Positions 1 to 9,195 are shown, numbered from the stretch's first letter. The stretch: DNA of 64,000 bases from Pseudoalteromonas sp. CO133X (GCA_004208945.1 SGPE01000016.1:1-64000), one strand, 5' to 3'. The notes: a model not told the origin generated them from the letters alone. Numbers and translations: made by a program.

Positions 1-77
1 CGGCGATTAGCGCAGTTTGGTAGCGCACTTGGTTTGGGTCCAAGGGGTCGCAGGTTCAAATCCTGCATCGCCGACCA
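1..77 (+). tRNA. tRNA-Pro, anticodon TGG
   Basis: A full cloverleaf can be folded. The acceptor stem CGGCGAT (1-7) pairs with ATCGCCG (67-73). The anticodon stem CTTGG (28-32) pairs with CCAAG (40-44) around a loop with anticodon TGG at 35-37. The T arm carries GGTTCAAAT, and the CCA end is encoded at 75-77. C at position 1 is typical of bacterial tRNA-Pro. The gene starts on the first base of the window, so it is probably the last member of a tRNA cluster lying to the left; in relatives a proline tRNA closes an Arg-His-Leu-Pro cluster. Confidence 0.96.
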
Positions 78-443
78 CTTATAAAACTTTTAAGCTTTAA
101 TCCCTCATTAAAAGCTTCTTAAATTCATATTTCATATCTTCAAACCAGCTTAATTCATCGTTGTTATTTTACTGAGTTCGTTTTTTACGCATTTGAACAC
201 TGATTGCTGCTATATACGCCAAATAATTGCCCCCTAGACTCGACTATCATAAATATTAGGTTATAATGCCGCGTCTATTGTTTAACATAGTGCCCATAGA
301 GGCAAAGCAGCAATGGTATCTCATGGTTACAATGCGCCGTTTTAAGTTGAAATTTTCAGCGTTAAAACTTGCTATCACTCATAGAGATCACCTTGTTTGT
401 AAGGAAGGCGAACAGTCGCCAAAATTGAAGATTGAGGTAAATC
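78..443 (+). other. Intergenic region between tRNA-Pro and tig
   Basis: This 366-base gap holds no convincing gene; a 64-codon frame at 266-460 runs into tig and looks accidental. AAGCTTTAAT near 92-101 and ATTAAAAGCTT near 107-117 could form a weak hairpin ending the tRNA transcript, but no clean T run follows. The tig promoter lies at 240-267, giving a leader of roughly 170 bases for trigger factor. I see no recognisable riboswitch in that leader. Confidence 0.6.
240..267 (+). promoter_or_regulatory. Probable sigma-70 promoter of tig
   Basis: The -10 box is a perfect TATAAT at 262-267. It is preceded after 16 bases by TCGACT (240-245), four of six matches to TTGACA. A GC-rich GCCGCG stretch follows the -10, as in growth-rate and stringently controlled promoters. 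Initiation near 274 would leave a leader of about 170 bases before tig. Assignment is by eye. Confidence 0.55.
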
Positions 444-1748
444 ATGCAAGTTTCTGTTGAGACGACTCAAGGCCTTGAGCGCCGTCTGACCATCACCGTT
501 CCTGCAGAGAACGTTGAGACTGAAGTAAAAAAACGCTTACAACAACTGTCTAAAACCCAGCGTATCGATGGTTTCCGTCCTGGTAAAGTACCAGCGTCTA
601 TCATCAACAAGCGTTACGGTGCAGCAGTACGTCAAGAAGTTGCTGGCGAATTAATGCAACGCAACTACATTGAAGCAATCGTTTCAGAGAAAATTAACCC
701 AGCAGGTGCACCTACTTTCGCTCCTAAAGCGTTAGAAGCTGGTAAAGATTTAGAATTCGATGCAACTTTCGAAGTTTACCCTGAAGTTGAAATTCAAGGT
801 TTAGACAAAATCGCTGTTGAAAAACCAGCTGTTTCTGTAACTGATGAAGACTTAGCTAACATGCTAGAAACGTTACGTAAGCAACATGCTTCGTGGACTG
901 AAGTTGACGCAGTTGCAGGTGAAAATGACCGTGTAACTATCGATTTCGTTGGTTCTATCGATGGTGAAGAGTTTGAAGGCGGTAAAGCTGAAGACTTCCC
1001 TCTAGAACTTGGTCAAGGTCGTATGATCCCAGGTTTTGAAGACAACATCGTTGGCAAAAAAGCGGGCGAAGAAGTTGTTGCTGAAGTAACTTTCCCTGAA
1101 GAGTACCACGCTGAAAACCTTAAAGGTAAAGCGGCTTCTTTCACAATCACTGTGAAGAAAGTTGAAACTCAAGAGCTCCCTGAGCTTAATGATGAGTTCG
1201 CAACTAAATTCGGTGTAGCTGAAGGCGGTGTTGACGCTCTTAAAGAAGAAGTTAAAAAGAACATGACGCGTGAGCTTGACCAAGCGGTTAAAGCTAACGT
1301 TAAAGACCAAGCAATCAAAGGTCTTTTAGAAAATAACGAAATCGAAGTGCCAAAAGCGCTAGTAGATCAAGAAATTGATGCTCTACGTCAGCAAGCTGCA
1401 CAACGTTTCGGTGGCGACGCTAAAAACATGCCTGAGCTTCCAGCTGAGCTTTTCCACGAGCAAGCTATTACTCGCGTTAAAACTGGCCTATTATTAGGTG
1501 AAGTTATCAAGGCGAACGAGCTTAAAGTTGATGATGCTAAAGTTGAAGAGCTAATCGCAACGGTTGCCTCTGCATATGAAGATCCAACTGAAGTTGTAGA
1601 ATACTACAAAGCAAACGATCAGCTTATGCAACAAATGCGCAACGTTGCTATGGAAGAGCAAGCGGTTGAAGCAATTCTAGCTAAAGCAAACGTGACTGAC
1701 GTTGAAAAAGCATTCGACGACATCATGAATCCACAGCAAGGTGCTTAA
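444..1748 (+). CDS. tig: Trigger factor, ribosome-associated chaperone and peptidyl-prolyl isomerase
   Basis: Trigger factor (434 aa, E. coli 432) binds the ribosomal tunnel exit at protein L23 and shields nascent chains. Residues 1-about 145 form the ribosome-binding tail with the signature GFRPGKVP at 43-50; E. coli has GFRKGKVP, so Pro replaces Lys at position 46. An FKBP-type isomerase domain spans about 160-245 and contains the [10 protein letters not shown] segment. The helical chaperone arms follow to the C-terminus, which ends in a Gln/Gly/Ala tail. The start ATG follows a TTGAGGTAAATC ribosome-binding stretch. The gene heads the proteostasis cluster tig-clpP-clpX-lon and is separated from clpP by its own terminator. 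Confidence 0.98.
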   Translation: MQVSVETTQGLERRLTITVPAENVETEVKKRLQQLSKTQRIDGFRPGKVPASIINKRYGAAVRQEVAGELMQRNYIEAIVSEKINPAGAPTFAPKALEAGKDLEFDATFEVYPEVEIQGLDKIAVEKPAVSVTDEDLANMLETLRKQHASWTEVDAVAGENDRVTIDFVGSIDGEEFEGGKAEDFPLELGQGRMIPGFEDNIVGKKAGEEVVAEVTFPEEYHAENLKGKAASFTITVKKVETQELPELNDEFATKFGVAEGGVDALKEEVKKNMTRELDQAVKANVKDQAIKGLLENNEIEVPKALVDQEIDALRQQAAQRFGGDAKNMPELPAELFHEQAITRVKTGLLLGEVIKANELKVDDAKVEELIATVASAYEDPTEVVEYYKANDQLMQQMRNVAMEEQAVEAILAKANVTDVEKAFDDIMNPQQGA

Positions 1749-1780
1749 TAAGTCATTGACTTAAGCCCTCGCTAGCGATT

Positions 1781-1830
1781 AAATGGCTCGTGTTACTCTG
1801 TATTTATACAGCGTACCCGGGCCATTTTAG
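1781..1830 (+). terminator. Rho-independent terminator of tig, long hairpin
   Basis: AAATGGCTCG (1781-1790) pairs with CGGGCCATTT (1818-1827), with one G-T wobble. A second stem nests inside: CTGTAT (1798-1803) pairs with ATACAG (1806-1811). Only a short TTTT run follows (1825-1828). The inner palindrome resembles a LexA box but its spacing is two bases too short. Confidence 0.7.
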
Positions 1831-1896
1831 TTTGTGGATATTAGTTTCACAAAAACCTACAATGCTGATGTTATTACAGAACTTTGTTCGACGAGG

Positions 1897-1925
1897 ATTG
1901 AATTTGTTCTGATAAGTTCCTATAT
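1897..1925 (+). promoter_or_regulatory. Probable heat-shock (sigma-32) promoter of clpP
   Basis: ATTGAAT (1897-1903) resembles the sigma-32 -35 element CTTGAAA. After 14 bases comes TCCTATAT (1918-1925), six of eight matches to the -10 element CCCCATNT. The 7-14-8 layout is identical to the stronger copy before lon in this window. In E. coli clpP is a known sigma-32 gene, which agrees. Confidence 0.55.
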
Positions 1926-2022
1926 AGTTTAAAAGATTAGATAGATAGCTTTATTAATATTAGTATAAATGTGCTTTCCTTATTGTAAGGATGAGTCGCA
2001 GCGGATAAGGAATTAAACAAGA

Positions 2023-2640
2023 ATGAACAGCGGTATGATAGACCCTCTAAACGCATTAGTCCCTATGGTTGTTGAGCAAACAGCGAAAGGTGAGCGCTCA
2101 TATGATATATACTCTCGTCTTTTAAAAGAGCGCATTATTTTCTTAACTGGCCAAGTTGAAGATAACATGGCAAACCTGATTCTTGCGCAAATGCTATTTT
2201 TAGAATCAGAAAACCCAGAAAAAGATATTTATCTTTACATTAATTCGCCAGGTGGTTCAGTGACTGCTGGTATGGCAATTTACGATACAATGAATTTTAT
2301 TAAGCCAGATGTAAGCACAATTTGTGTTGGTCAAGCAGCAAGCATGGGTGCATTTTTGCTATCTGGTGGTGCTAAAGGTAAGCGTTTCTGTTTACCAAAT
2401 TCACGTGTCATGATCCACCAACCATTAGGTGGTTTCCAAGGTCAGGCATCTGATTTTGAAATTCATGCGCGTGAAATTCTGTCAATAAAAGATAAGCTAA
2501 ACCGTTTAATGGCTGAGCATACGGGTCAACCGTTAGATGTTGTATCGCGCGATACCGACCGTGATAACTTCATGACTGCCAGTGAAGCAGTTGAATATGG
2601 CTTAGTCGACTCGGTATTCACGAATCGTGAAACTAAGTAA
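2023..2640 (+). CDS. clpP: ATP-dependent Clp protease proteolytic subunit
   Basis: ClpP (205 aa) forms the two-ring tetradecameric serine protease chamber that degrades substrates unfolded by ClpX or ClpA in the cytoplasm. The catalytic triad is visible: Ser107 in GQAASMGA, His132 in MIHQPLGG and Asp181 in DTDRDNF. The INSPGGSV oxyanion-hole segment lies near residue 73. A short N-terminal propeptide is expected to be clipped off autocatalytically. The ATG at 2023 follows AAGGAATTAAACAAG. A second in-frame ATG at codon 5 is possible but has poorer spacing. It lies 135 bases upstream of clpX, with two hairpins in the gap. Confidence 0.98.
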   Translation: MNSGMIDPLNALVPMVVEQTAKGERSYDIYSRLLKERIIFLTGQVEDNMANLILAQMLFLESENPEKDIYLYINSPGGSVTAGMAIYDTMNFIKPDVSTICVGQAASMGAFLLSGGAKGKRFCLPNSRVMIHQPLGGFQGQASDFEIHAREILSIKDKLNRLMAEHTGQPLDVVSRDTDRDNFMTASEAVEYGLVDSVFTNRETK

Positions 2641-2645
2641 TCTGA

Positions 2646-2674
2646 ATAGCTAGTAATTACGTATTATTAGCTAT
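2646..2674 (+). repeat. Hairpin 1 in the clpP-clpX gap
   Basis: ATAGCTAGTAAT (2646-2657) pairs with ATTATTAGCTAT (2663-2674) with one G-T wobble around a 5-base loop. No T run follows, so it is not a classic terminator. It could be an RNA stability or processing element, or a partial attenuator between the two Clp genes. Confidence 0.55.
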
Positions 2675-2728
2675 CACCCTTTACTATGCGAAAACTAAAA
2701 ATCTTTGATATAGTTACACATAGTGAAT

Positions 2729-2750
2729 TAGCAGCAGATAGATGCTGCTA
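2729..2750 (+). repeat. Hairpin 2 just upstream of clpX
   Basis: TAGCAGCA (2729-2736) is a perfect inverted match to TGCTGCTA (2743-2750) with a 6-base loop. It ends about 15 bases before the clpX ribosome-binding site AGAGGTAG, so it may influence clpX translation or protect a processed clpX mRNA. Confidence 0.5.
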
Positions 2751-2775
2751 CCAACGTAATAAAAGAGGTAGCTGA

Positions 2776-4059
2776 ATGTCTGACACTCCTACAGACGGCG
2801 ACAAAAGTAATAAATTGTTATACTGCTCTTTTTGTGGCAAAAGCCAGCATGAAGTACGCAAGTTAATTGCCGGTCCTTCAGTATACATTTGTGATGAATG
2901 TGTTGAGCTGTGTAACGATATTATCAGGGAAGAAATCAAAGACATTGCGCCTAAGCACAACGCGTCTGATAAACTGCCTGTACCAAAAGAGATTCGTAAT
3001 CACTTAGATGACTATGTAATTGGCCAAGATCACGCGAAGAAAGTGTTATCTGTTGCAGTTTACAATCATTACAAGCGTCTACGTAATCAAACTATCAACC
3101 CAGATATCGAACTGGGTAAAAGTAATATCTTGCTAATTGGTCCTACGGGCAGTGGTAAAACACTTCTAGCTGAGACAATGGCACGTTTACTTGATGTACC
3201 ATTTACTATGGCTGATGCGACTACGCTAACTGAAGCCGGTTATGTAGGTGAAGACGTTGAAAATATCATTCAAAAGCTACTGCAAAAGTGTGATTACGAT
3301 GTAGAGAAAGCACAACGTGGTATCGTTTATATTGATGAAATTGATAAAATTTCACGTAAATCAGATAACCCGTCAATCACCCGCGACGTGTCTGGTGAAG
3401 GTGTTCAACAAGCTTTACTTAAATTAATCGAAGGTACGGTTGCATCAGTACCACCACAAGGTGGTCGTAAGCATCCGCAGCAAGAGTTTTTACAAGTTGA
3501 CACATCTAAGATCTTATTTATCTGTGGCGGTGCATTTGCAGGCTTAGATAAAGTGATTGAACAACGCAGCCATAAAAATACTGGTATTGGTTTTGGTGCT
3601 GAGGTTAAAAACTCATCAGGAAGCCGCAGCTTAAGTGAGACATTTAAAGATGTTGAGCCAGAAGATCTTGTAAAGTATGGTTTAATCCCAGAGTTTATTG
3701 GTCGTCTACCTGTTGTTGCAACATTGACTGAACTTGATGAAGCCGCGCTTATTCAAATCCTTAGCGAGCCTAAAAATGCGTTAACAAAACAGTTTTCAGC
3801 ACTTTTCGCGATGGAAGATGTTGAGCTTGAGTTCCGCGAAGACGCTTTATCAGCGATTGCACATAAAGCAATGGAGCGTAAAACAGGTGCACGTGGCTTA
3901 CGCTCGATTGTTGAAGGTGTGTTACTCGATACTATGTATGAGCTGCCATCAATGGATGAAGTAAGCAAAGTCGTTATTGATGAAACAGTGATAAAAGGTG
4001 AGTCTGATCCAATTTTGATTTACCAAAGTGGTAATCAAGACAAAGCTGCATCAGAGTAA
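2776..4059 (+). CDS. clpX: ClpX unfoldase, ATP-binding subunit of ClpXP
   Basis: ClpX (427 aa) is the AAA+ ring that recognises, unfolds and threads proteins into ClpP. The N-terminal C4 zinc domain is intact: Cys17, Cys20, Cys39 and Cys42 in CSFC and CDEC. Walker A GPTGSGKT is at 122-129, the pore loop GYVGEDV near 155-161, and Walker B VYIDEIDK near 184-191. The IGF loop that docks on ClpP appears as GIGFG near residue 275. A sensor-2 GARGLR motif lies near 375. The start follows AGAGGTAGCTG. A strong terminator closes the gene before the lon heat-shock promoter. Confidence 0.98.
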   Translation: MSDTPTDGDKSNKLLYCSFCGKSQHEVRKLIAGPSVYICDECVELCNDIIREEIKDIAPKHNASDKLPVPKEIRNHLDDYVIGQDHAKKVLSVAVYNHYKRLRNQTINPDIELGKSNILLIGPTGSGKTLLAETMARLLDVPFTMADATTLTEAGYVGEDVENIIQKLLQKCDYDVEKAQRGIVYIDEIDKISRKSDNPSITRDVSGEGVQQALLKLIEGTVASVPPQGGRKHPQQEFLQVDTSKILFICGGAFAGLDKVIEQRSHKNTGIGFGAEVKNSSGSRSLSETFKDVEPEDLVKYGLIPEFIGRLPVVATLTELDEAALIQILSEPKNALTKQFSALFAMEDVELEFREDALSAIAHKAMERKTGARGLRSIVEGVLLDTMYELPSMDEVSKVVIDETVIKGESDPILIYQSGNQDKAASE

Positions 4060-4095
4060 TCTCTTGATAGTTTAAATATTAAGCAGTTAAGCATT

Positions 4096-4122
4096 AAAAA
4101 GGAGCCAAAGGCTCCTTTTTTT
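4096..4122 (+). terminator. Rho-independent terminator of clpX
   Basis: AAAAAGGAGCC pairs with GGCTCCTTTTT around a three-base AAA loop, with the stem core GGAGCC at 4101-4106 and GGCTCC at 4110-4115. Seven T residues follow (4116-4122). This separates clpX transcription from lon. Confidence 0.93.
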
Positions 4123-4130
4123 ATAAATTT

Positions 4131-4159
4131 GTTGAACTTTCCCTTACATATCCCCATAT
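4131..4159 (+). promoter_or_regulatory. Heat-shock (sigma-32) promoter of lon
   Basis: GTTGAAC (4131-4137) matches the -35 consensus CTTGAAA in five of seven positions. After 14 bases comes CCCCATAT (4152-4159), a full match to the -10 consensus CCCCATNT. Initiation is expected near 4166. That would leave only about 16 bases before the upstream ATG at 4182 but about 37 before the ATG at 4203, one reason for choosing the latter as the lon start. Confidence 0.85.
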
Positions 4160-4202
4160 ACTTGAGTAATCTTTAAAATAAATGAAGTGCGAAGAGAATA
4201 TA

Positions 4203-6563
4203 ATGACGCTTGAGAGAACAGATCGAGTTGAAATCCCCGTGTTGGCACTGCGCGATGTCGTGGTCTATCCACACATGGTGATCCCGCTTTTTGTTGGTCG
4301 TGAAAAATCAATAAAATGCCTAGAAGCGGCGATGGACAAGGACAAACAAATTTTCCTAGTGGCGCAAAAAGACGCCTCAGTTGATGATCCGCAGCAAGAT
4401 GATATTTACCGTGTTGGTACAATTGCCACAGTACTTCAGTTATTAAAGCTACCTGATGGCACCGTTAAAGTGCTTGTCGAAGGAACACAACGCGCAAGTG
4501 TAGAGAAGTTTCTAGATAATGATGATTTCTTTGTTGCAGAAGCGCAGTTCATTGAATCAAGCCATATCGACGAGCAAGAACAAGATATCTTCATCCGCAG
4601 CGCAATTAGCCAGTTTGAGGGCTATGTAAAGCTAAATAAGAAAATTCCACCAGAAGTGCTTACTTCTGTGTCAGGTATCGATGAAGCTGCACGTCTGGCT
4701 GATACTATGGCAGCACATATGCCACTTAAGGTACCTGAAAAGCAAAAAGTGCTAGAGATTGCTGATGTAACAGAGCGTCTTGAGTACTTAATGGCGTTGA
4801 TGGAAGGCGAGATAGATTTATTGCAAGTTGAGAAGAAAATTCGTACCCGCGTGAAAAAGCAGATGGAAAAATCGCAGCGCGAGTATTACCTCAACGAGCA
4901 AATGAAAGCCATCCAAAAAGAACTAGGTGAGCTTGATGATGTACCGGATGAATTCGAAGCGCTGAAAAAACGTATCGAAGAGTCGGGCATGCCAAAAGAA
5001 GCACAAGAAAAAGCGAACGCTGAGCTTGCTAAGTTAAAAATGATGTCGCCAATGTCGGCAGAAGCGACTGTTGTGCGCTCTTATATTGATACATTAATCA
5101 ATGTGCCTTGGAAAAAACGCTCAAAAGTGAAAAAAGACTTAGCGGGTGCGCAAAAGATTCTAGATACCGACCATTACGGCTTAGATAAAGTGAAAGAACG
5201 CATTATTGAGTATCTTGCTGTGCAGCAACGTACTAATAAGCTAAAAGGCCCTATTTTATGTTTAGTAGGACCTCCAGGTGTGGGTAAAACCTCTCTGGGT
5301 CAGTCAATCGCTCGCTCTACAGGCCGTAAATATGTGCGTATGGCATTAGGTGGCGTACGTGATGAAGCTGAAATCCGTGGTCACCGCCGTACTTACATTG
5401 GCTCTATGCCTGGTAAGTTAATCCAGAATATGACCAAAGTGGGTGTGAAGAACCCATTATTCTTATTAGATGAAATTGATAAGATGTCATCAGATATGCG
5501 TGGCGACCCTGCTTCAGCATTACTTGAGGTGCTCGATCCTGAGCAAAATAGCCATTTTGCTGATCACTACTTAGAAGTTGATTACGACTTATCAGATGTG
5601 ATGTTTGTTGCCACCTCAAACAGCTTTAACATCCCAGGTCCATTACTGGATCGTATGGAAGTGATTCGTTTATCGGGTTATACCGAAGATGAAAAGCTAA
5701 ACATTGCTAAGCAACACTTAATTCCAAAACAAGTGAAGCGTAATGGTTTAAAAGAGTCTGAGGTTGAGATTGCAGACAGTGCGATTATTGGCATTATTCG
5801 TTATTACACACGCGAAGCGGGCGTTCGTAACTTAGAACGTGAAGTATCAAAATTATGCCGTAAAGCAGTTAAGAATATCTTGCTTGATAAAGGCACCAAA
5901 AAGGTACTTATCGACGAGAACAACCTTGAAGAGTTCTTAGGTGTACAACGCTTTGACTATGGTAAAGCAGAAGACGGTGACCGAATAGGCCAAGTAACGG
6001 GCCTTGCGTGGACCGAAGTAGGTGGTGATTTACTGACTATCGAATCAGCTGCCGTACCAGGCAAAGGCAAGCTAACTTATACCGGTTCGCTTGGTGATGT
6101 AATGCAAGAGTCAATTCAGGCAGCGATGACGGTCGTTCGTAATCGCGCTGAAAAGCTTCGCATTAATAGCGACTTTTATGAAAAGCGTGATATTCATGTG
6201 CATGTACCTGAAGGTGCAACACCAAAAGATGGCCCAAGTGCGGGTATTGCCATGGTGACAGGTTTAGTATCGAGCTTAACTGGGAACCCAGTACGCTCTG
6301 ATGTAGCCATGACTGGTGAAATTACGCTACGCGGTGAAGTATTACCAATTGGTGGCCTTAAAGAAAAGCTACTTGCAGCACATCGTGGTGGAATTAAAAC
6401 CGTTATTATTCCAAAAATTAACGAACGTGACTTAAAAGAGATCCCTGATAACGTATTAGAGGGCCTTGAAATTCACCCAGTTACTTGGATTGATGACGTT
6501 TTAAAACTGGCTTTAAAGCACCCAGTTGAGAGTTTTTCTGTCGAAACTGAAAAAAACCAGTAA
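4203..6563 (+). CDS. lon: Lon ATP-dependent serine protease
   Basis: Lon (786 aa, E. coli 784) degrades misfolded and regulatory proteins in the cytoplasm. It has the LON substrate-binding domain (1-about 200), a coiled-coil linker, an AAA+ module with Walker A GPPGVGKT, and a C-terminal protease domain. With the start at 4203, catalytic Ser falls at residue 679 (KDGPSAG) and Lys at 722 (GGLKEK), the same numbers as in E. coli. This supports 4203 over the upstream in-frame ATG at 4182. The GAAGAG stretch before 4203 serves as ribosome-binding site. The heat-shock promoter upstream suggests sigma-32 control. HU-beta follows on the same strand, as in enterobacteria. Confidence 0.97.
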   Translation: MTLERTDRVEIPVLALRDVVVYPHMVIPLFVGREKSIKCLEAAMDKDKQIFLVAQKDASVDDPQQDDIYRVGTIATVLQLLKLPDGTVKVLVEGTQRASVEKFLDNDDFFVAEAQFIESSHIDEQEQDIFIRSAISQFEGYVKLNKKIPPEVLTSVSGIDEAARLADTMAAHMPLKVPEKQKVLEIADVTERLEYLMALMEGEIDLLQVEKKIRTRVKKQMEKSQREYYLNEQMKAIQKELGELDDVPDEFEALKKRIEESGMPKEAQEKANAELAKLKMMSPMSAEATVVRSYIDTLINVPWKKRSKVKKDLAGAQKILDTDHYGLDKVKERIIEYLAVQQRTNKLKGPILCLVGPPGVGKTSLGQSIARSTGRKYVRMALGGVRDEAEIRGHRRTYIGSMPGKLIQNMTKVGVKNPLFLLDEIDKMSSDMRGDPASALLEVLDPEQNSHFADHYLEVDYDLSDVMFVATSNSFNIPGPLLDRMEVIRLSGYTEDEKLNIAKQHLIPKQVKRNGLKESEVEIADSAIIGIIRYYTREAGVRNLEREVSKLCRKAVKNILLDKGTKKVLIDENNLEEFLGVQRFDYGKAEDGDRIGQVTGLAWTEVGGDLLTIESAAVPGKGKLTYTGSLGDVMQESIQAAMTVVRNRAEKLRINSDFYEKRDIHVHVPEGATPKDGPSAGIAMVTGLVSSLTGNPVRSDVAMTGEITLRGEVLPIGGLKEKLLAAHRGGIKTVIIPKINERDLKEIPDNVLEGLEIHPVTWIDDVLKLALKHPVESFSVETEKNQ

Positions 6564-6636
6564 AAAACCGCAAAAAAGTGCATTTAGGGGCTTTTCAAAT
6601 ACCAAAGGTATGATAAGTTAAGCACTAGTTTTCAAG

Positions 6637-6658
6637 CCTAGGCCTTATGTGGCCTAGG
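6637..6658 (+). repeat. GC-rich perfect inverted repeat after lon
   Basis: CCTAGGCC (6637-6644) and GGCCTAGG (6651-6658) are perfect inverted copies with a 6-base loop, 73 bases after the lon stop. No T run follows, so termination would be weak or Rho-assisted. A TATAAT at 6670-6675 just downstream may be a -10 box for hupB, so the palindrome could equally be an operator. I cannot decide between these. Confidence 0.5.
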
Positions 6659-6774
6659 GTTGAGAAAAATATAATAAACTGAGCATAAACTTAATTTGCT
6701 CATAAATTTTCAAAACAGTGATGTTAATTTAAAAACAATCGCTCTTGATAATAACAATGAAAGAGGATGATATT

Positions 6775-7047
6775 GTGAATAAATCTCAATTAATCGATCA
6801 AATCGCAGCTGATGCTGACATTTCTAAAGCGGCTGCTGGTCGTGCACTAGATTCATTCATCGAGGCTGTTTCAGGCGCTCTTAAAGATGGCGATTCAGTG
6901 GCGCTAGTTGGCTTTGGTACTTTCTCTGTACGTGAGCGCGCAGCACGTTCAGGTCGTAACCCGCAAACTGGTGAAACTATCCAGATTGCTGCAGCAAACA
7001 TTCCTTCTTTCAAAGCAGGTAAAGCGCTGAAAGACGCAGTAAACTAA
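6775..7047 (+). CDS. hupB: DNA-binding protein HU-beta
   Basis: HU (90 aa) is a small histone-like dimer that bends and compacts DNA. The sequence shows the helical N-terminal half, the beta-arm core [11 protein letters not shown], and the arm signature [11 protein letters not shown] with the intercalating Pro region, ending [12 protein letters not shown]. The start is GTG at 6775, preceded by AAGAGGATGATATT. The longer in-frame TTG at 6745 would add ten residues not found in the family. The position right after lon matches E. coli hupB. It is followed by two tandem hairpins, the second a strong terminator. Confidence 0.96.
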   Translation: MNKSQLIDQIAADADISKAAAGRALDSFIEAVSGALKDGDSVALVGFGTFSVRERAARSGRNPQTGETIQIAAANIPSFKAGKALKDAVN

Positions 7048-7070
7048 TCAACACACGATTAGTTAGGTGA

Positions 7071-7108
7071 AAGATACTTAATTGCACTTAGATCAAATTA
7101 AGTATCTT
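7071..7108 (+). repeat. 13-base perfect inverted repeat after hupB
   Basis: AAGATACTTAATT (7071-7083) and AATTAAGTATCTT (7096-7108) are exact inverted copies around a 12-base loop. It lies between the hupB stop and the real terminator. It has no T run and is AT-rich, so an mRNA 3'-end stabilising stem is more likely than termination. A DNA-level protein site is also possible. Confidence 0.6.
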
Positions 7109-7130
7109 AGCGCCAGTTACTTCAAGTGGA

Positions 7131-7160
7131 AAAGCGTATCTGGTAAGATACGCTTTTTTT
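7131..7160 (+). terminator. Rho-independent terminator of hupB
   Basis: AAAGCGTATCT (7131-7141) pairs perfectly with AGATACGCTTT (7146-7156) around a GGTA loop, with a T run through 7160. Confidence 0.94.
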
Positions 7161-7175
7161 ACATGAGCAGGGTTG

Positions 7176-7216
7176 ATACCAAATCCGTAATGATACCTCA
7201 TTAGGCTAATTGGTAT
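7176..7216 (+). repeat. Nested 41-base palindrome before ppiD, possible dispersed repeat
   Basis: The outer arms ATACCAAAT (7176-7184) and AATTGGTAT (7208-7216) and the inner arms TAATGA (7188-7193) and TCATTA (7198-7203) form one long imperfect hairpin around TACC. Similar ATACCAAT-type palindromes occur between genes in this order, from general recollection. A partial look-alike of its reverse complement is at 57905-57925. It lies in the likely ppiD promoter region; GGTATAAT at 7212-7219 could serve as a -10. Confidence 0.45.
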
Positions 7217-7248
7217 AATTTTTACCTGATCAGAATAGAGATAAATAA

Positions 7249-9150
7249 ATGCTTGAGAAAATCAGAGAAGGTTCGCAGGGACCTGCAGCCAAAATTATTT
7301 TAGGCGCGGTGATTTTATCTTTTGCTTTAGCTGGGATTGGTGGTTATTTAGGACAAACCACAGAGCAGCCCGTTGCAGAAGTAAATGGAGTTAAAATTAG
7401 CCAAACCGAGTTCAGCCGTGCGTACCAAAACGAACGCAGTCGTTTAGAGCAACAATTTGGTGAATACTTCGCACAAATCGCTGCTGACCCAAATTATATG
7501 GCGCAAATTCGTCAAGGCGTAATTGACCGTTTAGTACAACAAGAATTGCAAACTCAACTAGCGGCAGAATTAGGTCTTCGCGTCAGTGATGAAAGTATTC
7601 GTAAAGCTATTTTAGAAATGCCTTACTTCCAAGTTGGCGGCCAATTTAGCAACGATCGTTACTTACAAGTTATTCGTCAAATGAACTTCCAGCCAGATGC
7701 TTTTCGTGAGTATTTACGTGAAGATATGACACGCAGCCAATTGGTTGGTGCAGTGGCGGGTAGTGATTTTGTTTTAGAAAACGAACTGAACAATAGCGTA
7801 GCGCTACAACAGCAAACACGTAGCATTGATTATGTGGTGGTTGATAAAGAGTCTTTGCAAGAGGGTATCGAAGTATCTGAGCAAGAGATTGCAGATTACT
7901 ACGACTTAAACCAACCGCAATTTTTGTCGCCAGAGCAAGTATCAGTAAGCTATATTGACCTAAATGCAGCAAATCTTGAATTAGATTCAAGTGTCTCTGA
8001 AGATGACGTAAAAGCATACTATGACCAAAACAGCGCACAATACGTTGAGCCTGAAAAACGTCGTGTTTCGCATATCTTAATTGATAACAGTGAAGATGAT
8101 GATGCCGCAAAAGCGAAAGCTGAAGAGCTATTAACACAGCTAAATAACGGTGCTGATTTTGCTGAATTAGCTGAATCATCATCTGATGATGTTGTTAGCG
8201 CTGAAATGGGTGGTGATCTAGATTGGATTGAACGCGACATGATGGACCCCGCGTTTGAAGACGCAACTTATGCTCTTGAAAATAAAGGTGACATTTCAGG
8301 CGTTGTAGAATCAGAATTCGGTTATCACATCATTAAGCTTACTGACATCCAAACACAGCAAGTAAAACCATATGCAGACGTAAAAGATGAACTTCGCGCT
8401 GAACTTGAACGCTCTAAGAAAGTTAATGCGTTTTATGAGAAGCAAACTCAAATGGGTGAACTTGCGTTTGAAATTTCAGATACTTTAACAGATGCTGCAG
8501 ATGTAGCTGGCGTAGAAGTACAAAAAACAGAACTTGTTACACGTAATGCATTACCTGAACCGCTAAACAACCCTCAAGTAGTTGCTGCCATTTTCTCACC
8601 TGAAGTGTTAGAAGATCGCATGAACTCAGAAGTGATTGAAGTCGGTGATGAGCATGCTATCGTTGTGCGTGTAAACGATCATAAAGCGGCTACAACTAAA
8701 CCGCTAGAAGACGTTTCTGAGCAAATCAAAGCAACATTAGTAGCACAAAAAGCATCAGAACTTGCTAAAGAAAAAGCACGTACTCTGTATGCTGATATTG
8801 AAGCTGGAAAGAGCTTAAATGATGTAGCAACGGCTGAAGGACTAACTGTTCGTCAAGAAGCTGCGCTTGCTCGTCAAGCTTACACGGTGTCGCCTGCAAT
8901 TGTTCAACAAGCATTTAAAATGGCACACCCTAAAGATCAGCCAGTTGTTGATGTTGTTGACCTAAGCAATGGTGATACAGCAATCGTTGCATTAAAAGCT
9001 GTTAATGAAGCACCTAAAGCTGAAATTAATGAGCAACAAAAGCAAAATATCACCATGGCTCAAGTGAATAAAAACTACATGGTATTTATTGCTGCACTTA
9101 AAGCGCAAGCTGATATTCAGGTACCAAAAGTGGTTCAAGCTGCTGAATAA
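7249..9150 (+). CDS. ppiD: Periplasmic folding chaperone PpiD (SurA/parvulin family)
   Basis: PpiD (633 aa, E. coli 623) is an inner-membrane-anchored periplasmic chaperone near the SecYEG exit that helps outer-membrane and secreted proteins fold. A short cytoplasmic N-terminus (MLEKIREGSQG) is followed by one transmembrane segment at about 15-35, then a SurA-like N-terminal chaperone domain. A parvulin PpiC domain lies around 265-370, with RRVSHILI, GGDLDWIERD and EFGYHIIKL segments typical of the fold. A second SurA-like region follows. The start ATG is preceded by AGAGATAAATAA. Placement after lon-hupB matches E. coli. A strong terminator closes the gene. Confidence 0.95.
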   Translation: MLEKIREGSQGPAAKIILGAVILSFALAGIGGYLGQTTEQPVAEVNGVKISQTEFSRAYQNERSRLEQQFGEYFAQIAADPNYMAQIRQGVIDRLVQQELQTQLAAELGLRVSDESIRKAILEMPYFQVGGQFSNDRYLQVIRQMNFQPDAFREYLREDMTRSQLVGAVAGSDFVLENELNNSVALQQQTRSIDYVVVDKESLQEGIEVSEQEIADYYDLNQPQFLSPEQVSVSYIDLNAANLELDSSVSEDDVKAYYDQNSAQYVEPEKRRVSHILIDNSEDDDAAKAKAEELLTQLNNGADFAELAESSSDDVVSAEMGGDLDWIERDMMDPAFEDATYALENKGDISGVVESEFGYHIIKLTDIQTQQVKPYADVKDELRAELERSKKVNAFYEKQTQMGELAFEISDTLTDAADVAGVEVQKTELVTRNALPEPLNNPQVVAAIFSPEVLEDRMNSEVIEVGDEHAIVVRVNDHKAATTKPLEDVSEQIKATLVAQKASELAKEKARTLYADIEAGKSLNDVATAEGLTVRQEAALARQAYTVSPAIVQQAFKMAHPKDQPVVDVVDLSNGDTAIVALKAVNEAPKAEINEQQKQNITMAQVNKNYMVFIAALKAQADIQVPKVVQAAE

Positions 9151-9170
9151 GTAGCAAAACGACTTAAGTA

Positions 9171-9195
9171 AAAGGCGCCTCTGGCGCCTTTTTTG
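9171..9195 (+). terminator. Rho-independent terminator of ppiD
   Basis: AAAGGCGCC (9171-9179) pairs perfectly with GGCGCCTTT (9183-9191) around TCT, followed by further T residues. Confidence 0.93.

Noticed and set aside
266..460. 64-codon open frame before tig
   Set aside because: It begins inside the -10 to +1 region of the tig promoter, overlaps the tig start in another frame, and has no ribosome-binding site or family resemblance.
1798..1811. CTGTATTTATACAG resembling a LexA/SOS box
   Set aside because: A LexA box needs CTGT-N8-ACAG; this has N6. The element is the tip of the tig terminator hairpin.
4182..4202. Upstream ATG extending lon by seven residues
   Set aside because: No ribosome-binding site; too close to the predicted sigma-32 start; the catalytic Ser679 and Lys722 numbering matches E. 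coli only with ATG 4203.
7670..8182. 170-codon antisense frame inside ppiD
   Set aside because: It lies wholly opposite ppiD, has low-complexity His/Leu/Gln-rich composition expected of a shadow frame, and no ribosome-binding site.
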